Shown here piece by piece: positions 46,601 to 63,441 of a DNA stretch of 64,000 bases; the first letter of the stretch is position 1; the number at the start of each line of letters is the position of its first letter. Below the pieces are notes generated by a model. That model had not been told where the DNA came from. It did not search any database and saw only the letters and a list, made by a program, of their open reading frames with translations. Source of the stretch: Mesostigma viride (Eukaryota; Streptophyta; Mesostigmatophyceae; Mesostigmatales; Mesostigmataceae); the NCBI GenBank assembly GCA_009746045.1, contig RPFO01000199.1, positions 417,501-481,500 of the forward strand, in the 5' to 3' direction. A program made the translations under genes and the position numbers.

Positions 46601-49600
46601 GCCCGGGATATGAGGTGCGGCTCGTCTATGTTAGCCCGGGATATGAGGTGCGGCTCGTCTACGTTAGCCCGGGATATGAGGTGCGGCTCGTCTACGTTAG
46701 CCCGGGATATGAGGTGCGGCTCGTCTACGTTAGCCCGGGATATGAGGTGCGGCTCGTCTATGGTAGCCCGGGATATGAGGTGCGGCTCGTCTACGTTAGC
46801 CCGGGATATGAGGTGCGGCTCGTCTACGTTAGCCCGGGATATGAGGTGCGGCTCGTCTATGTTAGCCCGGGATATGAGGTGCGGCTCGTCTACGTTAGCC
46901 CGGGATATGAGGTGCGGCTCGTCTACGTTAGCCCGGGATATGAGGTGCGGCTGTCTATGGTAGCCCGGGATATGAGGTGCGGCTCGTCTACGTTAGCCCG
47001 GGATATGAGGTGCGGCTCGTCTACGTTAGCCCGGGATATGAGGTGCGGCTCGTCTACGTTAGCCCGGGATATGAGGTGCGGCTCGTCTACGTTAGCCCGG
47101 GATATGAGGTGCGGCTCGTCTATGTTAGCCCGGGATATGAGGTGCGGCTCGTCTATGTTAGCCCGGGATATGAGGTGCGGCTCGTCTATGGTAGCCCGGG
47201 ATATGAGGTGCGGCTCGTCTACGTTAGCCCGGGATATGAGGTGCGGCTCGTCTACGTTAGCCCGGGATATGAGGTGCGGCTCGTCTACGTTAGCCCGGGA
47301 TATGAGGTGCGGCTCGTCTACGTTAGCCCGGGATATGAGGTGCGGCTCGTCTACGTTAGCCCGGGATATGAGGTGCGGCTCGTCTACGTTAGCCCGGGAT
47401 ATGAGGTGCGGCTCGTCTACGTTAGCCCGGGATATGAGGTGCGGCTCGTCTACGTTAGCCCGGGATATGAGGTGCGGCTCGTCTACGTTAGCCCGGGATA
47501 TGAGGTGCGGCTCGTCTACGTTAGCCCGGGATATGAGGTGCGGCTCGTCTATGTAGCCCGGGATATGAGGTGCGGCTCGTCTATGTTAGCCCGGGATATG
47601 AGGTGCGGCTCGTCTACGTTAGCCCGGGATATGAGGTGCGGCTCGTCTACGTTAGCCCGGGATATGAGGTGCGGCTCGTCTACGTTAGCCCGGGATATGA
47701 GGTGCGGCTCGTCTATGGTAGCCCGGGATATGAGGTGCGGCTCGTCTACGTTAGCCCGGGATATGAGGTGCGGCTCGTCTACGTTAGCCCGGGATATGAG
47801 GTGCGGCTCGTCTACGTTAGCCCGGGATATGAGGTGCGGCTCGTCTACGTTAGCCCGGGATATGAGGTGCGGCTCGTCTACGTTAGCCCGGGATATGAGG
47901 TGCGGCTCGTCTATGGTAGCCCGGGATATGAGGTGCGGCTCGTCTATGGTAGCCCGGGATATGAGGTGCGGCTCGTCTACGTTAGCCCGGGATATGAGGT
48001 GCGGCTCGTCTACGTTAGCCCGGGATATGAGGTGCGGCTCGTCTATGGTAGCCCGGGATATGAGGTGCGGCTCGTCTACGTTAGCCCGGGATATGAGGTG
48101 CGGCTCGTCTACGTTAGCCCGGGATATGAGGTGCGGCTCGTCTACGTTAGCCCGGGATATGAGGTGCGGCTCGTCTATGGTAGCCCGGGATATGAGGTGC
48201 GGCTCGTCTATGGTAGCCCGGGATATGAGGTGCGGCTCGTCTATGTTAGCCCGGGATATGAGGTGCGGCTCGTCTACGTTAGCCCGGGATATGAGGTGCG
48301 GCTCGTCTACGTTAGCCCGGGATATGAGGTGCGGCTCGTCTATGGTAGCCCGGGATATGAGGTGCGGCTCGTCTATGTTAGCCCGGGATATGAGGTGCGG
48401 CTCGTCTACGTTAGCCCGGGATATGAGGTGCGGCTCGTCTATGGTAGCCCGGGATATGAGGTGCGGCTCGTCTACGTTAGCCCGGGATATGAGGTGCGGC
48501 TCGTCTATGGTAGCCCGGGATATGAGGTGCGGCTCGTCTATGGTAGCCCGGGATATGAGGTGCGGCTCGTCTATGGTAGCCCGGGATATGAGGTGCGGCT
48601 CGTCTATGTTAGCCCGGGATATGAGGTGCGGCTCGTCTATGGTAGCCCGGGATATGAGGTGCGGCTCGTCTACGTTAGCCCGGGATATGAGGTGCGGCTC
48701 GTCTACGTTAGCCCGGGATATGAGGTGCGGCTCGTCTACGTTAGCCCGGGATATGAGGTGCGGCTCGTCTATGGTAGCCCGGGATATGAGGTGCGGCTCG
48801 TCTACGTTAGCCCGGGATATGAGGTGCGGCTCGTCTATGGTAGCCCGGGATATGAGGTGCGGCTCGTCTATGTAGCCCGGGATATGAGGTGCGGCTCGTC
48901 TACGTTAGCCCGGGATATGAGGTGCGGCTGGTCTATGGTAGCCCGGGATATGAGGTGCGGCTCGTCTACGTTAGCCCGGGATATGAGGTGCGGCTCGTCT
49001 ACGTTAGCCCGGGATATGAGGTGCGGCTGGTCTATGTTAGCCCGGGATATGAGGTGCGGCTCGTCTACGTTAGCCCGGGATATGAGGTGCGGCTCGTCTA
49101 CGTTAGCCCGGGATATGAGGTGCGGCTCGTCTACGTTAGCCCGGGATATGAGGTGCGGCTGGTCTATGGTAGCCCGGGATATGAGGTGCGGCTCGTCTAC
49201 GTTAGCCCGGGATATGAGGTGCGGCTCGTCTACGTTAGCCCGGGATATGAGGTGCGGCTGGTCTATGTTAGCCCGGGATATGAGGTGCGGCTCGTCTACG
49301 TTAGCCCGGGATATGAGGTGCGGCTCGTCTACGTTAGCCCGGGATATGAGGTGCGGCTGGTCTATGGTAGCCCGGGATATGAGGTGCGGCTCGTCTACGT
49401 TAGCCCGGGATATGAGGTGCGGCTCGTCTACGTTAGCCCGGGATATGAGGTGCGGCTCGTCTACGTTAGCCCGGGATATGAGGTGCGGCTCGTCTACGTT
49501 AGCCCGGGATATGAGGTGCGGCTCGTCTACGTTAGCCCGGGATATGAGGTGCGGCTCGTCTATGGTAGCCCGGGATATGAGGTGCGGCTCGTCTATGGTA

Positions 49601-52023
49601 GCCCGGGATATGAGGTGCGGCTGGTCTACGTTAGCCCGGGATATGAGGTGCGGCTCGTCTACGTTAGCCCGGGATATGAGGTGCGGCTCGTCTACGTTAG
49701 CCCGGGATATGAGGTGCGGCTCGTCTACGTTAGCCCGGGATATGAGGTGCGGCTCGTCTACGTTAGCCCGGGATATGAGGTGCGGCTGGTCTACGTTAGC
49801 CCGGGATATGAGGTGCGGCTCGTCTACGTTAGCCCGGGATATGAGGTGCGGCTCGTCTACGTTAGCCCGGGATATGAGGTGCGGCTCGTCTACGTTAGCC
49901 CGGGATATGAGGTGCGGCTCGTCTACGTTAGCCCGGGATATGAGGTGCGGCTCGTCTATGGTAGCCCGGGATATGAGGTGCGGCTCGTCTATGTTAGCCC
50001 GGGATATGAGGTGCGGCTCGTCTACGTTAGCCCGGGATATGAGGTGCGGCTCGTCTACGTTAGCCCGGGATATGAGGTGCGGCTCGTCTACGTTAGCCCG
50101 GGATATGAGGTGCGGCTCGTCTATGGTAGCCCGGGATATGAGGTGCGGCTCGTCTACGTTAGCCCGGGATATGAGGTGCGGCTGGTCTACGTTAGCCCGG
50201 GATATGAGGTGCGGCTCGTCTACGTTAGCCCGGGATATGAGGTGCGGCTCGTCTACGTTAGCCCGGGATATGAGGTGCGGCTCGTCTACGTTAGCCCGGG
50301 ATATGAGGTGCGGCTCGTCTATGGTAGCCCGGGATATGAGGTGCGGCTCGTCTATGGTAGCCCGGGATATGAGGTGCGGCTCGTCTACGTTAGCCCGGGA
50401 TATGAGGTGCGGCTCGTCTACGTTAGCCCGGGATATGAGGTGCGGCTCGTCTATGGTAGCCCGGGATATGAGGTGCGGCTCGTCTACGTTAGCCCGGGAT
50501 ATGAGGTGCGGCTCGTCTATGGTAGCCCGGGATATGAGGTGCGGCTCGTCTATGGTAGCCCGGGATATGAGGTGCGGCTCGTCTATGGTAGCCCGGGATA
50601 TGAGGTGCGGCTCGTCTACGTTAGCCCGGGATATGAGGTGCGGCTGGTCTATGGTAGCCCGGGATATGAGGTGCGGCTCGTCTACGTTAGCCCGGGATAT
50701 GAGGTGCGGCTCGTCTATGGTAGCCCGGGATATGAGGTGCGGCTCGTCTACGTTAGCCCGGGATATGAGGTGCGGCTCGTCTACGTTAGCCCGGGATATG
50801 AGGTGCGGCTGGTCTATGGTAGCCCGGGATATGAGGTGCGGCTCGTCTACGTTAGCCCGGGATATGAGGTGCGGCTCGTCTATGGTAGCCCGGGATATGA
50901 GGTGCGGCTCGTCTACGTTAGCCCGGGATATGAGGTGCGGCTCGTCTACGTTAGCCCGGGATATGAGGTGCGGCTGGTCTATGGTAGCCCGGGATATGAG
51001 GTGCGGCTCGTCTACGTTAGCCCGGGATATGAGGTGCGGCTCGTCTATGGTAGCCCGGGATATGAGGTGCGGCTCGTCTACGTTAGCCCGGGATATGAGG
51101 TGCGGCTCGTCTACGTTAGCCCGGGATATGAGGTGCGGCTGGTCTACGTTAGCCCGGGATATGAGGTGCGGCTCGTCTACGTTAGCCCGGGATATGAGGT
51201 GCGGCTCGTCTACGTTAGCCCGGGATATGAGGTGCGGCTCGTCTATGGTAGCCCGGGATATGAGGTGCGGCTCGTCTACGTTAGCCCGGGATACGAGGTG
51301 CGGCTCGTCTACGTTAGCCCGGGATATGAGGTGCGGCTGGTCTACGTTAGCCCGGGATATGAGGTGCGGCTGGTCTACGTTAGCCCGGGATATGAGGTGC
51401 GGCTCGTCTACGTTAGCCCGGGATATGAGGTGCGGCTGGTCTACGTTAGCCCGGGATATGAGGTGCGGCTCGTCTACGTTAGCCCGGGATATGAGGTGCG
51501 GCTGGTCTATGGTAGCCCGGGATATGAGGTGCGGCTCGTCTATGGTAGCCCGGGATATGAGGTGCGGCTCGTCTACGTTAGCCCGGGATATGAGGTGCGG
51601 CTGGTCTATGGTAGCCCGGGATATGAGGTGCGGCTCGTCTACGTTAGCCCGGGATATGAGGTGCGGCTGGTCTACGTTAGCCCGGGATATGAGGTGCGGC
51701 TGGTCTACGTTAGCCCGGGATATGAGGTGCGGCTCGTCTATGGTAGCCCGGGATATGAGGTGCGGCTCGTCTATGGTAGCCCGGGATATGAGGTGCGGCT
51801 CGTCTACGTTAGCCCGGGATATGAGGTGCGGCTGGTCTACGTTAGCCCGGGATATGAGGTGCGGCTCGTCTACGTTAGCCCGGGATATGAGGTGCGGCTC
51901 GTCTACGTTAGCCCGGGATATGAGGTGCGGCTCGTCTATGGTAGCCCGGGATATGAGGTGCGGCTCGTCTACGTTAGCCCGGGATATGAGGTGCGGCTCG
52001 TCTACGTTAGCCCGGGATATGAG
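37621..52023 (+). repeat. 33-bp minisatellite, 437 units, carrying a splice donor in every unit
   Basis: The unit starts GTGCGGCT(G/C)GTCTA and continues (CGTT / TGTT / TGGT)AGCCCGGGATATGAG. The array spans 14,403 bp. Eleven small deletions (near 40,200, 40,990, 42,315, 42,703, 43,763, 44,090, 45,940, 45,969, 46,953, 47,554 and 48,870) remove 18 bases in total, so 14,421 = 437 x 33. Two forward frames are open across normal units (VRLVYVSPGYE and CGWSTLARDMR types); the third stops at TAG in every unit. The exon frame is open only to a TAG at 40,210-40,212. I read the array as intronic, with splicing possible at many donors. Confidence 0.95.
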
Positions 52024-52682
52024 GTGCGGCGGAAGGGGGCGGGGGGGACGGGGTGTGTGTTCTGCTGGGGATGCCCCCTCGTGTGTTGAGGTTTCACCCG
52101 ACGCATGGTCTGGTTGATGCTGGATGCTTGTGTTGCGCCTTGCTGCCAGCAGTGTCGCGCCCTCTTGTACCTACCGAGCCGCATGGCTGGCACCCGTCAC
52201 CTGCCCGCCCACCTCCTGGCTCCTTCCTGCCGTGCGCTATAGCCGGCCACGTTTTGTCCGGTGTTGCTTTGAGATGTCCGAGGGTTGGCCAAGGGACGGC
52301 GTGCCGTCTCGCTTGTGGCGTGGTGGTCGCATCCATCCACGCACCTATCTGTCTAGCGACCCGTCCCTCCCCACCTGCCGGTTGGCCCGCTCATGCGTCC
52401 CCTCATGCGCGGGTCCCTGCCTCCCCGTGCCCCTGTGCCCACGCACCGGCTGGGTCGTGCTTGGAAGGGTGACCGTTTGGCTGCCTCAGGTGTGCTGCTG
52501 CTCTTGTCATGCCCATCCATGCGCCTTGCAGTGCCTGCTTGCCAGGGAGGATGCGTGGGGCATGGGCTGCACGGCCCTGACACCCACACTGCCCGCGTGC
52601 TCACCGGTGGTCACAACCCCCGTGCACGACGCCCGCCTGCGCCCCTCTGCTGTGCCCCACCCCCCCTTTTACCCTCCTGCAG
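52024..52682. other. Unique 3' part of the 15-kb intron
   Basis: After the last donor-like GTGCGG the sequence is non-repetitive, ending in a pyrimidine tract and CTCCTGCAG before the 52,683 exon. No other feature seen. Confidence 0.7.
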
Positions 52683-54674
52683 CAACTGACGGGGTACCCC
52701 AAGGAAGAGCTGTTGGGGGAGAATCCCAGCTTCATGCAGGTGGGCGCGCGCGGCGGTTACCAGTAGCATGTGATCGTGGCAAAGGTACCCGTTCTACCGT
52801 TGTAGGTACGGCACAATGTCATGCATGTGGTGTGGTCACTGCTAGGGTGATGCGACACAAAGGCAAACAAAAAGTCCAGGGGGAGATTCCCGCTGCCCGC
52901 AGGATGGAACATGTGATGGATGCTAGCAGGCAGTGCCCTTGCCTGGCCATGGAATCGGTCAGGAATACGACAGGGGGGGTCCCGTTGGCCACCGCGCCTG
53001 CCTTAGAATGTGGTCCCCATTTCCCCTGCATACACCCCTACCCTCCTCCACCAGCACACATCCACGCCCCGCGCACGCCAATCATGACAAAGATGTGATG
53101 GCAAGGGCAGCAAGGGCAGCAAGGGCAGCAAGGGCAGCAAGGGCAGCAAGGGCAGCAAGGGCAGCAAGGGCAGCAAGGGCAGCAAGGGCAGCAAGGGCAG
53201 CAAGGGCAGCAAGGGCAGCAAGGGCAGCAAGGGCAGCAAGGGCAGCAAGGGCAGCAAGGGCAGCAAGGGCAGCAAGGGCAGCAAGGGCAGCAAGGGCAGC
53301 AAGGGCAGCAAGGGCAGCAAGGGCAGCAAGGGCAGCAAGGGCAGCAAGGGCAGCAAGGGCAGCAAGGGCAGCCAGGGCAGCCAGGGCAGCAAGGGCAGCA
53401 AGGGCAGCAAGGGCAGCCAGGGCAGCCAGGGCAGCCAGGGCAGCCAGGGCAGCCAGGGCAGCCAGGGCAGCAAGGGCAGCAAGGGCAGCAAGGGCAGCAA
53501 GGGCAGCAAGGGCAGCAAGGGCAGCAAGGGCAGCAAGGGCAGCAAGGGCAGCAAGGGCAGCAAGGGCAGCAAGGGCAGCCAGGGCAGCCAGGGCAGCCAG
53601 GGCAGCAAGGGCAGCAAGGGCAGCAAGGGCAGCAAGGGCAGCAAGGGCAGCAAGGGCAGCAAGGGCAGCAAGGGCAGCAAGGGCAGCAAGGGCAGCAAGG
53701 GCAGCAAGGGCAGTAAGGGCAGCAAGGGCAGCAAGGGCAGCAAGGGCAGCAAGGGCAGCAAGGGCAGCATGGGCAGCAAGGGCAGCAAGGGCAGCAAGGG
53801 CAGCAAGGGCAGCAAGGGCAGCAAGGGCAGCAAGGGCAGCAAGGGCAGCAAGGGCAGCAAGGGCAGCAAGGGCAGCAAGGGCAGCAAGGGCAGCCAGGGC
53901 AGCAAGGGGAGCAAGGGCAGCAAGGGCAGCAAGGGCAGCAAGGGCAGCAAGGGCAGCAAGGGCAGCAAGGGCAGCAAGGGCAGCAAGGGCAGCAAGGGCA
54001 GCAAGGGCAGCAAGGGCAGCATGGGCAGCAAGGGCAACAAGGGCAGCACGGGCAGCAAGGGCAGCAAGGGCAGCAAGGGCAGCCAGGGCAGCCAGGGCAG
54101 CCAGGGCAGCAAGGGCAGCAAGGGCAGCAAGGGCAGCACTGGCAGCAAGGGCAGCAAGGGCAGCCAGGGCAGCAAGGGCAGCAAGGGCAGCCAGGGCAGG
54201 TAGGCTAGGGGGGATGGGCCAACGGGCGAGGTGGGCACGCAAGGGGAGGATGTAGGCGTAGGCGGAGTGCGGCGAGGCAGAGCGTGTGCAGGAACCGGTT
54301 GCCTCGACCGATGACAGCAAATGGGCAGGTGGCGGACGGTGGCGCGCAGCACAGTGGCCTGTCAGCTTGCAAGTGGTTCCAGGCCATTGCGTGTTGCCCT
54401 TGTTCCCCCAAGCTGACGTGGTTGATCAAAGGACACCGTTTGCCCTGCCTTGCAGCTAATAGATCTTTGCATGTTCCTGGTATGGCTGCGTCGCGCTGCC
54501 GTTGTGCCACGTGTCCCCCCCTGCGCGCGTGTGGCTGTGCAGGGCCCCCTCACGGACAAGAAGCAGATCGAGCACCTGCGCGTGACGCTGGGGGAGCTTC
54601 GGCAATGCTCCATTGAGGTGGTCAACTACCGCAAGGACGGCTCCACCTGGAACAACCTCATGTTTGTCATCCCG
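52683..54674 (+). CDS. LOV-like PAS domain 1, middle exons
   Basis: The exons are 52683-52739 and 54543-54674, both phase 0. Exon 1 encodes QLTGYPKEELLGENPSFMQ. It aligns with the LOV signature LTGY..eE.lGrNCRFLQ, but the photoactive cysteine is proline (52,725-52,727) and the Arg is Ser. Exon 2 encodes GPLTDKKQIEHLRVTLGELR, SIEVVNYRKDGSTWNNLMF and VIP. These are the LOV 'GP.TD...v..iR.ai......v.llNY.KDG..fwN....P' strands. The Asn, Gln and NY.KDG flavin-pocket residues remain, so flavin could still bind, but a cysteinyl photo-adduct could not form. The domain closes in the next exon with VLDAEGTLVRFFSCHFD. Confidence 0.85.
53101..54200 (+). repeat. 9-bp intronic tandem array (AGCAAGGGC), ~122 copies
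   Basis: 1.1-kb array in the 52740-54542 intron. It is purine-rich on the sense strand, with point variants (AGCCAGGGC units in clusters, a few AGCATGGGC, AGCACGGGC and AGTAAGGGC). All six frames are long and open with Ala-Arg, Gly-Ser-Lys or Leu-Pro compositions. These are not proteins. Confidence 0.95.
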
Positions 54675-54689
54675 GTGCGTCGCGTCAAG

Positions 54690-54729
54690 GGGGAGGGGGG
54701 GGGGGGGGGGGGCGGGGGGGGGGGGTGGG
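54690..54729 (+). repeat. G-rich homopolymer stretch in intron
   Basis: Runs of G broken by single C, A or T, just after the 54,675 donor. G-quadruplex prone. Confidence 0.8.
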
Positions 54730-55463
54730 GATGCAGGCACAGCTGCGTGAAGACTAAAGAAGGGGCATTTTTACATGTATAAGGTGTAGCTAGATATAGC
54801 TTGTCCAGCCATAGTTCAGTGGAGCTGAGCCATGAGTTCGTCACGGAAAAACTTGGGCATGGTGTAAGTTAGGTAGTTAGGGACACGGGCCATGCTAGGT
54901 GCCGGTACACCGGGCGCACGCTGCATTTGCACCTAGTAGCGACCTAGCAGCGCTGCACAGCGAGATACCGGCCAACAGCACATGCCATTTTGCGGCCGAT
55001 GGTGCTGATGTGGCGGCCATGCACTTGTTGCCACTCGGGACCTGTGCCGGCCGCCCTCTCTCATAGTACCCCTAAGTTGCACACGGTGGCCTTGGGTTGG
55101 GATCGGCATGCTGGGTGGGTGTGCGGGTGGGGTTAGCCGCGGAAGCCACACGCAGCCAGGCTGCATGCTGCCCAGGGCCATCGTTGTGACTTGGACCTTG
55201 GGGACAAGCCCTTGGATGATGACCTGTGCGGACAGCGTGTGCTGCATGCCCACCGCGTATTGCGGCGACGGCCCACAATGAGGTGCTGTCCACCACCTGC
55301 CGGGGGCCGATTCCACCCCCACCCCCTGCATGGGCTGTCTCCTGTCCTCCTGCATCCCTTACCTGGTTGGTCGGGGCGCAACAAGGACTGCGGGAGGGAA
55401 CAAGGGCGGAAATCACGGGATCAACACGCACAACTTCCACAAGGGCAAAAGCTCCTTAACGCG

Positions 55464-55575
55464 ATGGCAATAACAATAATAGTAATGGTGATGGCAATTG
55501 CTACAGTAATGGTGATGGCAATGACCATAGTAGTGGTGATGGCAATAACTATAGTAATGGTGATAATGACAGTGT
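55464..55575 (+). repeat. Degenerate ~30-33-bp AT-rich tandem repeat
   Basis: Recurrent GGTGATGGCAAT and ATAGTAATGGTGAT phrases, 3-4 imperfect copies in the 54675-55612 intron. Confidence 0.65.
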
Positions 55576-55612
55576 CCCTGCCCCCCCCCTCGTGTTGCCA
55601 CGCGTGCGCCAG

Positions 55613-57358
55613 GTTCTGGATGCGGAAGGCACGCTGGTCCGCTTCTTCTCCTGCCACTTTGACACAGGAGACCGCAAGGGCCGGGCGCCTGCCGCGCAGG
55701 ACGATGCCAAAGTGGCCAAGCTGACAGCGAGCGTGAACCATTTCCTGCAGGCGTTTGTGCTGACGGCCGCCACCCTGCCAGGTGTTCCCATCATCGCCAG
55801 CAACGCCGCATTTGCGCAGCTTACGGGGTACCAGCCGAGCGATTTTGAGGGGCTGGACTGCTTCTGCCTCAGGGTGCGTGCATGCGTGCATGCGCTGCAC
55901 AACGGGGGCCATTTTCGGTGGTGGATGTGGCATGTTCCGATGGCACACCAACCAGCCAACCCACCCACCCACCCGCCCGCCCGCCCGCCCGCCCGCCCGC
56001 CCGCCCGCCGCCCGCCCGCCCGCCCGCCCGCCCGCCCGCCCGCCCCCGCCCGCCCACCCGCCCGCCCACCCGCCCACCCGCCCGCCCGCCCGCCCGCCCG
56101 CCCATCAACCAACCAACCAACCACCCCACCAGCATGTTCATCTGCGTGGAGCTGGACAGCGCCGTGCGTGTTTCCACTAGGCGTGCCTTTTTGCGACGGG
56201 TGTTCTTTTTCCGACCAAGTGCTGTTGTGTGCATGCAAGTCCCCGCAAGGGTCGTGGTAGACCCTGTCCAAAATGCAGTTGGGAATGGAACCAAAGCATG
56301 TGTGTGCAACCGGCTGTGTCTACCCCCCTCCCCTCCCCTTTCTCCCCCCCCCTTCCCCTTCATGCACGCTAGCACACACACGCACATGGGCAACTCAAGC
56401 GGTGACTGCGGTTCCCGCGCTGCCTCCCCCCCTCCTCCGCCCCGTACGCTACACCCCTCACCCCCCAGAGCCCGAGCGTGAGCGTGAACAAGAAGGAGGT
56501 GGCCAAGGTGAAGGCAGCTCTGGGCAGGGACACCCAGGGGGTGGGCAAGCTGCTCTGCCACCGGCGCAATGGCGCGCCCTTTTGGTGCTACCAGCACATA
56601 TTCCCGCTATTCGATTTGTACGTGCGGGCGACTTGCTCTTGTGCCACGCTTGCTCTTGTGTACCCATGCCCTGCCGGCTGCCGTGCCCTACTGGCCCAGC
56701 CTCGCCAGCCAGTCATGCTTGTCCCAGCCATTTGGTGGTCCCTGCTCGATGCGGATTCACTATACACTGCGTGTGGGGGTTGGGATTAGAGTGCACATCA
56801 AGTCATCAGCTGAGCCCGGGCCCGTGGCTGTGGCGCGTGCTTGGGCTTGGGACGCGGCGGTAGAGGAGCACGAGGGCGCTGCGCGGTGCCTGCACTGCGT
56901 TTCGTCTCACCCATGGCCTTGGGGTGGCTCATGGCGGCCCGCACTTGTTGCAGAGTGTGCGCATGCGTGCATGACGCCCCCCCGCGTGTTGCAGAGCCCG
57001 CGCATGCATGCATGGCCCACACATGGGCTGGCTGCGCGCCCAGCAAGTGGCAAGGTGTCTGCGATGCCCTCCGTGGGATGTCCCGTGTTTCCTTGCTTCC
57101 CAATGCCGCATGGCCATGCCTCCACGAGTCGCTAGGAAGTACTCTCACCGGTCGGGTCACGTGCAAGCATGCGTGGCACATGTGGCCGTGTCGGACTCTA
57201 CAATAGGTCGCACGTATCCCCATACGTGCCTGCCTGACGGACGGACGGACGGACCGACCGACCGACCGACCGACCGACCGACCGACCGACCGACCGACCG
57301 ACCGACCGACCGACCGACCGACCGACCGACCGACCGACCGACTTCCTGCCTACCTGCC

Positions 57359-57407
<49 letters not shown>

Positions 57408-57594
57408 TGCCTGTTCGGCCCCTATGTTCATCTTGGCTGACACACCGGGCGTGCACGGCTTGCTGTCTTGGTGCCATGCCCTGCCTGCCCTTGTACCCTT
57501 GGGGGTCAACCCTGCTGCGTGCGCCAGCATGACGCGCAAGGTCACGCGACACCTCTGCCTCTACGTGGACATCACCTGCGCGCGCCAGAAGAGG
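55613..57594 (+). CDS. End of LOV-like domain 1 and LOV-like PAS domain 2 (3 exons)
   Basis: The exons are 55613-55873, 56469-56617 and 57528-57594, with matching phases 0, 2, 0. After VLDAEGTLVRFFSCHFD and a short linker, domain 2 reads FVLTAATLPGVPIIASNAAF, AQLTGYQPSDFEGLDCFCLR, KEVAKVKAALGRDT, LCHRRNGAPFWCYQHIFPLF and HLCLYVDIT. The order matches LOV domains, and the cysteine of the signature is at the right place (GLDC, codon 55,859-55,861). However, the neighbouring Asn, Arg, Phe and Gln are Asp, Phe, Cys and Arg. It could be a divergent photoactive LOV or a PAS with another ligand. Confidence 0.85.
55950..56130 (+). repeat. (CCCG)n / (CCCA)n intronic array
   Basis: About 35 tetranucleotide units, CCCG with interspersed CCCA, ending in CAAC repeats, in the 55874-56468 intron. 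Confidence 0.9.
56618..57527 (+). repeat. Intron with (CGAC)n and (GTGC)n arrays
   Basis: CGAC/GACG units at 57,236-57,342 (about 27 copies) followed by GTGC units at 57,357-57,408 (about 13 copies). The two arrays sit back to back with different motifs. Confidence 0.9.
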
Positions 57595-58094
57595 GTATGC
57601 CGCCGCATGGGAACCATCAGTGCGGTTCATAAACATGCGTTTTGTCAACGTGCTGTTTTGGCCGCGTGGTTGCGCAGCGTCTCCTCCCACCAGTCAGCGG
57701 TGCCCTGTTGGGAGAGCATGTGTGCGTGGTTTCATGTGCAGTAGGGTGTTGGTCGGCCCCATGGGAAAATGGTTGAGGGCGGCGGTGTCGGATCCCATGA
57801 CGCGTGGGCGCGTGCGCTCTACCCACCATCCATGACCCCGCCGAGGGCGCATTCGCAGCAGGGGGCAAAATACACCTCCCTTTGTGTGCCAGGTTCATGT
57901 TCATCAACCAGGGCTGCTTGAGGTGACCATGGCTGCATGTAGCCCATCATATCGCCCACACAACGGGATCCATGGCTCCCTTGGGTGCCCTTCTTAGGTT
58001 TCATAGACCGCCGGCGTGTGCACGGCGCGACACCTCGCCTGCGGGCATGGCACTACGCATGGCTGTCCGTGCCACATGCCGTGTGCGTGCAGAG

Positions 58095-58154
58095 CATCGT
58101 ATTCTGGAGGACGTGCCTCCCCCCTCGCCGCCGCCGTCCTCGGCTGGTGCCGCG
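58095..58154 (+). CDS. Possible short linker exon between LOV2 and kinase
   Basis: If the second AG of GCAGAG is used, a 60-bp phase-0 exon encodes HRILEDVPPPSPPPSSAGAA. That would join LOV2 to the kinase in frame. The donor (GTGCTG) is weak, so the exon is tentative; the flanking exons also join in phase without it. Confidence 0.35.
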
Positions 58155-58259
58155 GTGCTGTAGCACCCAGTCTAATCTCCATCGTTGCCTCATTCGCCAA
58201 CCTGGTCCCACATCCCACCTCAATGCCCCTGCACCCTTCTAATCCCCCCCCCCCCCCAG

Positions 58260-63412
<5,153 letters not shown>

Positions 63413-63441
63413 GTAAGTGCCTGGGATGCCTGCCAAGGCCC

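Noticed and set aside
37621-52023. CRISPR-like or centromeric satellite array
   Set aside because: There are no spacers, and the 33-bp unit is a copy of adjacent exon/donor sequence. It lies within a gene whose exons continue on both sides, so it is neither CRISPR nor an ordinary centromere satellite.
37459-52117. Very long ORFs (up to 1610 codons) of 11-residue repeats
   Set aside because: They are two open frames of a 33-bp minisatellite. Frame changes occur at each small deletion, and the exon-frame reading stops at 40,212. The adjoining exon splices in phase to 52,683, so the array is best read as intronic.
53003-54352. Ala-Arg, Leu-Pro and Gly-Ser-Lys repeat proteins on both strands
   Set aside because: They arise from the 9-bp (AGCAAGGGC) array, where all frames are open. 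The array lies inside an intron between two phase-matched LOV exons.
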